Assembly: GCA_014843695.1 (NCBI GenBank)
Contig: CM026401.1
Coordinates: 48,310,405 to 48,374,404, forward strand
Length of the DNA: 64,000 bases
Reading direction: 5' to 3'
Origin: Archivesica marissinica
Taxonomy: Eukaryota > Mollusca > Bivalvia > Venerida > Vesicomyidae
The translations under genes and the position numbers were made by a program. The notes beneath the pieces were generated by a model. It was not told the origin of the DNA, did not search any database, and was given only the letters and a program-made list of their open reading frames with translations. The number at the start of each line of letters is the position of its first letter. Position 1 is the stretch's first letter. Shown piece after piece: positions 44,545 through 54,282 of the stretch.

Positions 44545-44618
44545 TCTTGGAGGGTGGGTCTCTCTTGGAGGGTGGGTCACTCTTGGAGGGTGGGTCACTC
44601 TTGGAGGGTGGGATTTGT
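44545..44618. repeat. 18 bp tandem repeat, four units
   Basis: CACTCTTGGAGGGTGGGT repeated; seeded by the single AGGTCACTCTTGGAGGG of the flanking duplicated segment. Confidence 0.85.
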
Positions 44619-44698
44619 AGGGGGGCAGAGAGTAGCCCCCAGAAATAGTAGTATGCAAGTTATCAAAGTATTATATTTGAAGGGTTTTTTAGTTATTG

Positions 44699-44808
44699 TT
44701 ATATTTCGGGTTTTACGCCTGCATCAGCACCATTTTGGGCTATATCGCCGGTGGGCAGTTTACCTAACAACACCTTTCCTGAACAGGCTCCAGCGGTTAA
44801 CCAGTACT
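44699..44808 (-). mobile_element. SINE-D 3' part
   Basis: GGGTTTTACGCCTGCATCAG through GGTTAACCAGTACT, then a T-rich run; the head is missing. Confidence 0.7.
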
Positions 44809-44992
44809 ATTTTTTTTGTTTTTGTTTTTTTTTAGTTATATAGATATAATGTAAATGTTATAAATGTTATTAATGTTAGCAGATATGTAATTGTTGATGG
44901 TGGCATTGCTCCGTGGCTGTTGTCGGTAAGTCTATGTCGGCTTAGTCTTGCTTTCCACTAATGTAGGTGAGACAAAAATAGTTCAAATATTT

Positions 44993-45440
44993 ATTTTAGC
45001 TTGATTGCGAAACAAGTTTTACAACATTAGATTAATCGCTGTTGAGATATCATTCTTGATATAATCCATCGCCATCAGGAATAGAGAAGGGTCAATGTGG
45101 ATTTAACCCTTTCAACACCACAGACCTCTATATAGGCTTACAAAAAGTGTAGATCCAGATGAGCCGGCTCGTGACGAGCCATCTCCTCAGGATCTGCACT
45201 TTTTGCAAGTAGTATTACTAATTTTAGACAAAATTACCCATCTTGATAAATGAACTGGTACGAATGTAATTTTCTTATTCATTTATTGGTCTAAGAATAT
45301 CATGGACCAGTCCATGTCAGTTACTTGGGGTTGAATGGGTTAAGTGTCTTGCCTAAGGACACCACCAACCCGGTTCTGGCGCAGCTCAAACTCAGAACTC
45401 CTCGGTTATGGGCCACACACTGTATCCACTACACCACCCC
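44993..45440 (-). mobile_element. SINE-B-like copy interrupted by a MITE
   Basis: Tail and middle (GATTGCGAAACAAGTTTTAC, ATAATCCATCGCCATCAGGA, CAATGTGGAT) lie left of the MITE. The core and head (GTGTCTTGCCTAAGGACACC, B-box CAGCTCAAACTC, GTGTATCCACTACACC) lie right of it. It is the same subtype as the 11.2 kb copy. Confidence 0.7.
45103..45343. mobile_element. MITE-H1 inserted into a SINE-B-like element
   Basis: TTAACCCTTTCAACACCACA ... GTTGAATGGGTTAA, 241 bp. The TTAA is present at both ends and equals the TTTAA target in the SINE core, showing insertion at TTAA. Confidence 0.85.
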
Positions 45441-45770
45441 AATAAATACGATGTGTTCAAATGGGTTACATGGGGTGTACAATGCTAAATTCAGTGTACC
45501 CCGCAAGCCCATTTTGAGGCGTACATTCAAGAGAACACAACTGAGAGAAATGACTGCCTCATTTCAATGTTTCCTACTTAAAAATTCTGTTTATATTAAA
45601 GAAGACTTTTCGATAAGAGCTTCTTCAAAGAGCACCTTGAATCAAATAACTGTATGTGTCAAAAACGTATTCATTACCATTAATAATTAAATTAAAGGTA
45701 GGATGGAATATTAATAAACTGAAAACTGATGATTCTATTTCTACACGATTCTAATTGAAATATTTACGGT
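45441..45770. other. No supported gene
   Basis: A 121-codon frame begins inside the MITE end (45325), crosses the SINE head and runs on to 45690. It has no recognisable domain and a composite origin, so I do not call it. Confidence 0.4.
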
Positions 45771-45774
45771 AGGG

Positions 45775-46300
45775 TGTCCTTTTAAATATTTAAGCAAGAG
45801 GGTCATATGGGGTAATCGTTTTAATATTTAAGTATGAGGTTCATAATGGGTAATCGTTTAAAATATTTAACTAAAAGGGTCAATGGGTATCCGTTTAAAT
45901 ATTTAAGCAAGAGGGTCATATGGGGTATCCATTTAAATATTTAAATAACAGTGGGGTGTCCGGTTAAATATTTAAGCAAGAGGATCATATGGGGTGTCTG
46001 GTTAAATATTTAAGCAAGAGGTTCATATGGGGTGTCCGGTTAAATATTTAAGCAAGAGGTTCATATGGGGTGTCCGGTTAAATATTTAAGCAAGAGGATT
46101 ATATGGGGTGTCCGGTTAAATATTTAAGCAAGAGGTTCATATGGGGTGTCCGGTTAAATATTTAAGCAAGAGGGTCATATGGGGTGTCCGGTTAAATATT
46201 TAAGCAAGAGGGTCATATGGGGTGTCCGGTTAAATATTTAAGCAAGAGGGTCATATGGGGTGTCCGGTTAAATATTTAAGCAAGAGGGTCATACGGGTGA
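45775..46300. repeat. 38 bp minisatellite
   Basis: About 14 copies of GTTAAATATTTAAGCAAGAG + GGTCATATGGGGTGTCCG. The left three to four units are diverged; the right ones are nearly identical, consistent with growth toward the right. Confidence 0.95.
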
Positions 46301-46344
46301 ATATAATATCCAATCAAAATCCATTCAAATAAAACTGACAGTGA

Positions 46345-46352
46345 GGGTAAAT

Positions 46353-46390
<38 letters not shown>

Positions 46391-46680
46391 ACCTTTATTG
46401 CATTAAACATTCATACAATGTCAATAGCAGGTACATGTATACATGTAGGCAATGACATGGATTTACAAAAGAGCAAGATGTTAATATACTCTCTGCTTAT
46501 ACTAATTTTAGTTTCTATATACATTTGTGAAATATATGTATTTTGCTAAATTTCTACCAATAGTATTTGATTTTTCTGACATCAAATTGGCCATGTATAG
46601 TAACAATGTTTTAAATATTTCTGTCTAAGATCTCTAAATTTCGGACATATAAGAAGGAAATGCTATTCAGAGTAGTTTGG
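46345..46680 (-). pseudogene. LINE 3' end with C-terminal coding remnant
   Basis: Read on the minus strand: a frame with HFLLICPKFRDLRQKYL, then after a one-base shift NLAKYIYFTNVYRN and a TAA (46508-46510). About 115 bp of untranslated sequence, AATAAAGG and a (TTG)n tail follow (46350-46390 as CAA on +). The motif pattern matches C-terminal ends of animal non-LTR retrotransposon ORF2 proteins as I know them. An in-frame TAG just before HFLL and the frameshift show it is dead; the 5' part is missing. Confidence 0.6.
46350..46390. repeat. (CAA)n microsatellite
   Basis: About 13 CAA units; the tail repeat of the adjacent LINE. Confidence 0.9.
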
Positions 46681-46924
46681 GTGTTATCTGGGCTCAAGAT
46701 TGGCAAATCAATGCAAGGGAGAGTACAAGAACTCTCAGTGCAATAAAGTATGATTTACCTCCCTTACAATGTGTAAAAAAAAAATTCTATCTATTATATT
46801 CTGGACTATATCGGCACTTTAAGAGGGTATTGGTGAAAATAAGGTGCTCTCAAAACAAAGAGAAAGTGAAACCTGTGTGTAAAGGTCACCCATGGATAGA
46901 GAAAAGTGGGTGGTATTTATGATA

Positions 46925-47420
46925 TTGATTGATAGGTGGTATTTATTGAAGGGTGATATTTATATTTAAGGATGGTATATATTCAAGGTTGATATTTATT
47001 CAAGGGTGATATATATATTTAAGGGTGGTATATATTCAAGGTTGATATTTATTCAAGGGTGATATATATATATATTTAAGGGTGGTATATATTCAAGGTT
47101 GGCATTTATTGAAGGGTGATATATATATTTAAGGGTGGTATATATTTAAGGTTCATATTTATTCAAGGGTGATATATATATTTAAGGGTGATATATATAT
47201 ATTGAAGGGTGATATATATTTAAGGGTGATATATATTTAAGGGTGATATATATTGAAGGGTGATATATATTTAAGGGTGATATATATTTAAGGGTGATAT
47301 ATATATTTAAGGGTGATATATATTTAAGGGTGATATATATATATATATTTAAGGGTGATATATATCGAAGGGTGATATATATATTTATTCAAGGTTGGTA
47401 TTTATTCAAGGGTGATCTTT
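46925..47420. repeat. AT-rich 18-30 bp irregular minisatellite
   Basis: Irregular copies of AAGGGTGATATATATATTT and AAGGTTGATATTTATTC with variable TA expansions. Confidence 0.85.
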
Positions 47421-47474
47421 AGCACAAGTCAGACCGCATGTACATTGTAATCATTGCTTGCTTGATTTTGGGGT

Positions 47475-47688
47475 TTAACCCTTTCCCCCTTAGAAGCACC
47501 TCTCAACGCCACATTAGCAATCAAACAAGCTATAATCGGAATAACGTAGTGTATACAACACTTAATAATTCCTAGTAACCTCCATGAAGGTGGAGTAGGC
47601 AAGTTCACAGCTTATCCATTGTGTATGATTGGTAAATTACAGCCAAATGTATGAAATAAAACTACATCTCTATGGGGGAATGGGTTAA
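47475..47688. mobile_element. MITE-K, basic complete form
   Basis: TTAACCCTTTCCCCCTTAGA ... ATCTCTATGGGGGAATGGGT + TAA, 214 bp. It contains a single CTAGTAACCTCCATGAAGGT segment, the likely ancestor of the 29 bp and 119 bp arrays elsewhere. Confidence 0.8.
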
Positions 47689-47889
47689 CTCTTTTGCATG
47701 CTGGGTAAAATGCTAATAAATTTAGTAGTTCAAATAATTGTAGCAGCCGGCAATTCATTAATGTGGTTTTCTTATTTGTAGCTGTAAACTCTGGAAATGA
47801 ATCTTGGAATTTCATAAGTAACTACAACTCAATTCTAATAAAATTCCATATTGGACTGTTAATTTCACCGTTTGCAGGCAAAGAGTTAA
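47685..47889. mobile_element. MITE-G, complete, sharing TTAA with MITE-K
   Basis: TTAACTCTTTTGCATGCTGG ... GTTTGCAGGCAAAGAGTTAA, 205 bp. The left TTAA (47685-47688) is also the right end of the K element. Confidence 0.8.
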
Positions 47890-47892
47890 AGT

Positions 47893-48085
47893 CGCACCAA
47901 CAGCGTAGGTCATACTCTCCAAGCAATATTTCAGACATTGACGGGCACCCGGGTAAAACCACATTGACTTTCCACAAGCCAGCTGGATAGCTTCCTCACA
48001 TGAAGGAATTCGGCACCCACACTGGTATTCGAACCTACAGCGGCGAGAGCCAAGTGATTTGAAGTGACCGGACGTAAAACAGAGA
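47893..48085 (-). mobile_element. SINE-E copy
   Basis: On the minus strand: CACTTCAAATCACTTGGCTC, GCTGTAGGTTCGAATACC (B-box), ATGTGAGGAAGCTATCCAGC, TGGCTTGTGGAAAGTC, AATGTCTGAAATATTGCTTG. It closely matches the split copy at 13.6 kb; the 3' part with the TCTTCCTCC segment is missing. Confidence 0.65.
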
Positions 48086-48650
48086 CACCTTTGGTGCCTC
48101 TAGATGGAGCAAAAACTGAACAGACTCATTTTTGGTCAGATGATGTGAGAAACTAAAATAATATTGTTGGCCTATCGAGGTTAAATCTGACATAAAACTT
48201 GACCTTATCACAAACTGACTGCCAAAATATCATCTACCAACACATCAAGGCCGAAAGACAACCTTTAATCTTCATTGTAACAGGAACCTTTGAACCTTTC
48301 ATATAAAATCTCATTATTTTGCATGATATTTTGCAATGAATTACACCCAATAAATAAATAGGTATTCTATAAGCCTTTACATTCATATTCATTATATTCA
48401 ACTTGTATCATTCCTTGTTCATAAAATACTTGTTCATAAAAAACAGAATTACTGAAGGACACCACACTTATGAATATTTAAACGGTTTGAAATAGACTGT
48501 TCAATAGCTCATCGATATCATATTGAAATACAGTAGTATGTTTCATTTCATTCCATTCCATTCAACATCGAAACATTCAACAATCATGGTAAGTGAGTTT
48601 TATGATTGTTTTCCGGCTATAGATCTAACTCGGTGTGAGGTACTTTTTAC
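48086..48650. other. No recognisable gene
   Basis: AT-rich; nothing supported. Confidence 0.4.
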
Positions 48651-48652
48651 GT

Positions 48653-48792
48653 TTAGTTTATACAAAATTTATCTCAGCTCGATTGCAAAACACGTTCCTA
48701 CAACATTAGTTTAATCACTCTCGAGACCTCATTCCTGGTGGAATCCATTGTCATGAGGGGGAGAGAGAAGAGGAAATGTAGAATTTAAGTGC
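48653..48792 (-). mobile_element. SINE-B 3' half
   Basis: Inverted tail and the GGAATCCATTGTCATGAGG segment; truncated before the core. Confidence 0.7.
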
Positions 48793-48876
48793 CTTCCGTA
48801 TTAAACTATGATAATATGGTACTTGGAGCCTGCGATTCGAAGCTGTACAGACTAATAAACACGGTAATATTAGAAA

Positions 48877-49125
48877 CAAAGTGGATTATTTGGACATATC
48901 GAAATAAGTTTAAGCACTCGCGTATGATTCCGAACATAAATCAATTTATATACATGCTGAACTATGACGTAAAAATTTGAATTGAAGGGTAAAAAGATAA
49001 ACAAAGTGGATTATTTGGACATATCGAAATAAATTTAAGCACTCGCGTATGATTCCGAACATAAATCAATTTATATACATGCTGAACTATGACTGTCTTT
49101 GAATTGAAGGGTAAAAAAATCAAAA
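48877..49125. repeat. About 124 bp tandem duplication
   Basis: ACAAAGTGGATTATTTGGAC begins at about 48878 and again at about 49002; both copies continue through GATTCCGAACATAAATCAAT and a TTGAATTGAAGGGTAAAAA end. Confidence 0.9.
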
Positions 49126-49213
49126 CTATACTTTCCAAATGGTATAGATGAAAACTTTTGGAATATGTAATACCTACATTCGTCCTTGTTATCTTTTATA
49201 TTTCGTTTCGCAT

Positions 49214-49460
49214 TTAACCCATTTCATTCTGGATACATTTAAAGGCTTTTGCAAACAACATAGATCCTCATCAGCCACAGCATAACGCTGCATGCTGATG
49301 AGGATCTATGTTGTTTGCTACATAGCCAAGTGTCTTAGCAAGATCATTTGAATAGCAAACAGCATAGAGCCTGATCAGACGGAACATTCCGTGGCGGTTG
49401 ATCTGGCTCTATGTTCTTTGCAAATACTGTTTGAACGGTATCCAGAATGAAATGGGTTAA
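49214..49460. mobile_element. MITE-H2, complete
   Basis: 247 bp, the same length as the copy at 20830-21076. Ends TTAACCCATTTCATTCTGGA / TCCAGAATGAAATGGGTTAA are nearly perfect. Both palindromes are intact, the first pairing CAACATAGATCCTCATCAGC with GATGAGGATCTATGTTG. Confidence 0.9.
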
Positions 49461-49526
49461 GGCAACATAATGTGGCGAACAAGGAACCAAACTTTGAACA
49501 GATGATATGTATTGTTATCTTGTGTT

Positions 49527-49791
49527 TTTCTTTATCGTCGCTACCGGTTGCCCATATAAGCGACGCCTCCTGAAGAGATTAGTCATTTTAGATTTTGGGA
49601 CGATAGTGCAATGATACAGACAGAGACCCATTCCAGAATCTCCTCCGGTTCTTTTACGTGTGCGGTGTAAAGACTCAGTTTAAAATCCCATCAGAAAGAC
49701 TGTTAATTTTATTAAGGTCAGACGGGTGATCGAACCTGCGATCCCTGGATTACCAGTCCAACGTGTTAACCACTGGACTACAGATCCATCA
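49527..49791 (-). mobile_element. SINE-A copy
   Basis: Inverted copy with a deletion in the core (the CACCGACACGAGACC segment is missing); head and tail good. Confidence 0.8.
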
Positions 49792-49797
49792 TTGTTT

Positions 49798-50790
49798 TGA
49801 TGAAATTGAGTTTATTTACATTGAATATATTTACTGGCTGCATATCTAAACACTTTTGAATCCAGCAATCTACATTTGATGAATTTGAGTTTATTTACAT
49901 TGAATAAGTTTACTGGCTGCATATCTAACCATGTTTGACTATAGCAATCTACATTTGATGAATTGAGTTTATTTACATTGAATAAGTTTACTGACAGCAT
50001 ATCTAACCACATTTGACAATAGCAATATACATTTGATGAATTGAGTTTATTTACATTGAATATGTTTACTGGCTGCATATCTAACCACGTTTGACTATAG
50101 CAATCTACATTTGATGAATTGAGTTTATTTACATTGAATATGTTTACTGGCTGCATATCTAACCATGTTTGACAATAGCAATCTACATTTGATGAATTGA
50201 GTTTATTTACATTGAATAAGTTTACTGGCTGCATATCTAACCACGTTTGACTATAGCAATCTACATTTGATGAATTGAGTTTATTTACATTGAATATGTT
50301 TACTGGCTGCATATCTAACCATGTTTGACAATAGCAATCTACATTTGATGAATTGAGTTTATTTACATTGAATAAGTTTACTGGCTGCATATCTAACCAC
50401 ATTTGACTATAGCAATCTACATTTGATGAATTTGAGTTTATTTACATTGAATAAGTTTACTGGCTGCATATCTAACCACGTTTGACAATAGCAATCTACA
50501 TTTGATGAATTGAGTTTATTTACATTGAATATGTTTACTGGCTGCATATCTAACCATGTTTGACAATAGCAATCTACATTTGAAGAATTGCGTTTATATA
50601 CATTGAATTTATTTACTGGCTGTATATCTAACCTCTTTTGAATCCAGCAATCTACATTTGACGAATTGAGTTTATATACATTGATTTTGCCCACTGGCTG
50701 CAGAGATCTAACCACTTTTGAATCTAGCAATCTACATTAAATTTGTGTTTGATGAATTGAGTTTATATACATTGATTTTGTTTACTTTCA
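49798..50790. repeat. 78 bp minisatellite with 156 bp dimer structure
   Basis: About 12 copies of a unit with TTTACTGGCTGCATATCTAA and AGCAATCTACATTTGATGAA. AATAAG/GACTATAG and AATATG/GACAATAG types alternate in the middle, giving a 156 bp dimer. The right-hand units (50580 onward) are diverged. The period is 26 codons; the open minus-strand frame is an artefact. Confidence 0.95.
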
Positions 50791-51232
50791 ACAACAAACA
50801 ACAGAAAGCTGTTCAATAAACACCAAGTTTGTCTCTTTGATGACATATATAAGATATATAGAGTTTTCTTTCTTGTTTTTAGAATTTCTATACCAGTTTT
50901 TGTAAAGTTTTTTATCAGTCAAAATCTACTGTTCAAACAAAAACATGAACTTGGCTGAGTTGCCCTTTACAACTGAAATGTCTAGCACTGTTATCTTCAA
51001 ATATAAAATATGTAAAATTACATTAAAGGGGTTTTGTTTGCAGTCTGCTCAGTCATTTTGTTGATTTTGTACCTTATGGAGAATGAGTGAAACTCTAACT
51101 AGCTGTAAAAAGTCCACCGAAACATTTTTTTTTAATGAAAAATATGTGTGCTTTTGGTCAAAGGAAAAAAACAAACTTTGGCAGATTGTTTTTGCCTATT
51201 TATGCCACGCCCTGTCTAATAGTAAATGTGAG
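50791..51232. other. No recognisable gene
   Basis: AT-rich; nothing supported. Confidence 0.4.
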
Positions 51233-51245
51233 TTTAATACTGAAA

Positions 51246-51499
51246 CACAGGCTGTCCGATTAGCGCAGTGGTTAGCGCACCAGTTTCTCACCAATGCAAC
51301 CCGGGTTCGATCCTCGGACCGGGAAGTATGTGAGATGGTACGGTGGTCGCCAGATCGGACAGGTTGGATTTCTCCGGGTACTCCGGTTTCCTCCCGCACG
51401 AATGACCACATTCACGCTTTCATCCGCGTCAACGAGAGTGATTAATGTAAGTTGCTAAAACTTGTTTCGCAATCGTTGTAAAATAAATAAAGTTTAAAC
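51246..51499 (+). mobile_element. SINE-C, full length with target-site duplication
   Basis: GGCTGTCCGATTAGCGCAGT head, B-box CCCGGGTTCGATCC, V-type core CTCCGGGTACTCCGGTTTCC and the B/C tail. TTTAATACTGAAA is at 51233-51245 and 51500-51512 (13 bp). Best C copy in the window. Confidence 0.95.
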
Positions 51500-51589
51500 T
51501 TTAATACTGAAAAATTACCTCAAAACTACATAAAATTTGACTTCCTGTAAACCAAAATATTGAAAACATAATTCTGCAACTATTAAATT

Positions 51590-52800
51590 ATCAGTCACAA
51601 AGTTACTTTTATCAGTCACCAAGTTACCTTTATCAGTCACCAAGTTACCTATATCAGTCAACAAGTTACCTTTATCAGTCACCAAGTTACCTATATCAGT
51701 CAACAAACTACCTATATCAGTCAACAAGTTACCTATATCAGTCAACAAGTTACCTATATCAGTCACCAAGTTACCTATATCAGTCACCAAGTTACCTATA
51801 TCAGTCAACAAGTTACCTATATCAGTCACCAAGTTACCTATATCAGTCAACAAGTTACCTTTATCAGTCAACAAGTTACCTATATCAGTCACCAAGTTAC
51901 CTATATCAGTCACCAAGTTACCTATATCAGTCAACAAGTTACCTATATCAGTCAACAAGTTACCTATATCAGTCACCAAGTTACCTATATCAGTCAACAA
52001 GTTACCTATATCAGTCAACAAGTTACCTATATCAGTCAACAAGTTACCTTTATCAGTCACCAAGTTACCTTTATCAGTCACCAAGTTACCTATATCAGTC
52101 AACAAGTTACCTTTATCAGTCAACAAGTTACCTATATCAGTCACCAAGTTACCTATATCAGTCACCAAGTTACCTTTATCAGTCAACAAGTTACCTTTAT
52201 CAGTCAACAAGTTACCTTTATCAGTCACCAAGTTACCTTTATCAGTCACCAAGTTACCTATATCAGTCAACAAACTACCTTTATCAGTCAACAAGTTACC
52301 TATATCAGTCACCAAGTTACCTTTATCAGTCACCAAGTTACCTTTATCAGTCACCAAGTTACCTTTATCAGTCACCAAGTTACCTTTATCAGTCAACAAG
52401 TTACCTATATCAGTCAACAAGTTACCTATATCAGTCACCAAGTTACCTTTATCAGTCACCAAGTTACCGTTATCAGTCACCAAGTTACCGTTATCACTCA
52501 ACAAACTACCTTTATCAGTCAACAAGTTACCTATATCAGTCACCAAGTTACCTTTATCAGTCACCACGTTACCTTTATCATTCACCAAGTTACCTTTATC
52601 AGTCACCAAGTTACCTTTATCAGTCAACAAGTTACCTATATCAGTCAACAAGTTACCTATATCAGTCACCAAGTTACCTTTATCAGTCACCAAGTTACCT
52701 TTATCAGTCACCAAGTTACCTTTATCAGTCACCAAGTTACCTTTATCAGTCACCAAGTTACCGTTATCAGTCACCAAGTTACCTTTATCAGTCAACAAAT
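51590..52800. repeat. 21 bp minisatellite
   Basis: About 57 copies of ACCAAGTTACCTATATCAGT + C. Binary variants (ACCAAG/AACAAG and TATATC/TTTATC) give it a barcode-like order. There are no length changes for over 1.1 kb. The minus strand has a 427-codon frame with a seven-residue NLVTDIG-type repeat, expected from a 21 bp stop-free unit. Confidence 0.95.
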
Positions 52801-52867
52801 TAAGTTACTTTTATCACTCACCAAGTTAGTTTCAAATCAGTCATCAAGTTACTTTTTCAGTAACAAT

Positions 52868-53335
52868 GTTACCTCAGGAATGCTTAGAGAGGTGTGCGAG
52901 GTGAGTGGGGGTGGACAGGGGTTCCAAGACAAAGCCAACCCACAGGATTCCACAGATTGTAATCAGTTAGCAGGCCCTAGAATTGTGAGAAATCTTTCAG
53001 AAATGTTATGCCAACTCTAAAGGAATCTCAAGGAATGCCCAGAGAGGTGTGCGAGGTGAGTGGGGGTGGACGGAGGTTCCAAGATGAAGCCAACCCACAG
53101 GATTCCACAGATTGTAATCTGCAGTTAGCAGGCCCTAGAATTGTGAGAAATCTTTCAGAAATGTTATGCCAACTCTAAAGGAATCTCAAGGAATGCCCAG
53201 AGAGGTGTGCGAGGTGGAGTGGGGGTGGACGGAGGTTCCAAGATGAAGCCAACCCACAGGATTCCACAGATTGTAATCTGCAGTTAGCAGGCCCTAGAAT
53301 TGTGAGAAATCTTTCAGAAATGCCAACTCTAATGG
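52868..53335. repeat. About 157 bp tandem repeat, three units
   Basis: GAGAGGTGTGCGAGGTGAGT and CAACCCACAGGATTCCACAG recur at about 158 bp spacing (near 52888, 53042 and 53201). The last unit is shortened near its end. Confidence 0.9.
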
Positions 53336-53754
53336 AATCTCACATTTTCAAAATAGTTAAAGTCATCCACTCTACAATAATGTCATTGTTATGTGAGACA
53401 ATGTTGTGACTAATTCTGCAATAATTAACACTACAAAACTAAACTGAAATACACAGATACAAGTCAATCTCCTCTTTGTCAATCATTTTTGAAAATAAAT
53501 TGGCAGAAACCAGTCAATTTGTGCACAGGTGCTTGAAGTCTGAACATTGTGAATATATAAAACATCAAATAAATATTAGTATTCAGTCTCGTACAGCCAT
53601 CACATATTTTCTTATATGTACACATGTGTAATACGACCTGGAAGGATTATGATTGGTTGAGAGAATAATCCTTAAAATTTGTAAATTAAACTTTAAATTA
53701 TGAATATTTCTCAGTGAATTGGTACGTAACGTTAACGATAAGACACATGACCAT
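53336..53754. other. No recognisable gene
   Basis: AT-rich; nothing supported. Confidence 0.4.
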
Positions 53755-53983
53755 TGAACTCTTTCACTGCCAAATTGTTTAAATCGCTTTTGCAAACAAC
53801 TTAGATCCAGACCAGCCTGATCAGGATCTAAGTTGTTTGCTTCTCTGCCCAGTGCTTTAGCACTCCTATCCTAGTAGCAAATAGCACAGAGCCTGATCAG
53901 CACGCAGCGTTACGCTGCGGCTGATCTGGCTCTATGCTGTTTGCAAATGTGTATTTATGCGACTTCGGCAGTGAAAGAGTTAA
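53755..53983. mobile_element. MITE-H3, twin hairpin
   Basis: Ends GAACTCTTTCACTGCC (left TTAA mutated) and GGCAGTGAAAGAGTTAA. Palindromes GCAAACAACTTAGATCC / GGATCTAAGTTGTTTGC and ATAGCACAGAGCC / GGCTCTATGCTGTTTGC. Different ends but the same core as H2, H4 and H5. Confidence 0.8.
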
Positions 53984-54282
53984 AGAAGTCTTGACATAAT
54001 TATAACGCTGTTTAAAACGTAAATATAATCGTTGTTTGGCGTAGTGACGTCATAACAATTTAGTGACATCATAGCAATTTGTGCCAACACTGGGTACCAA
54101 AATGAATGTAGCAACGTTATTTTGTGCACAAATATTATTAAAACGAGCACTACATGGTAAGAGGCTTGTTTAATAGCAAAATTCCGAAACTCGTTTCATA
54201 AAATATGGTCTGAAATCGCCACTCTTGTACGATCCTATATGAAGAAGTGATTCAATTTTAGGATAAATCGATTATAGTCCGT

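Noticed and set aside
45325..45690. 121-codon open frame
   Set aside because: Starts in a MITE end and crosses a SINE head; no recognisable domain or splice context.
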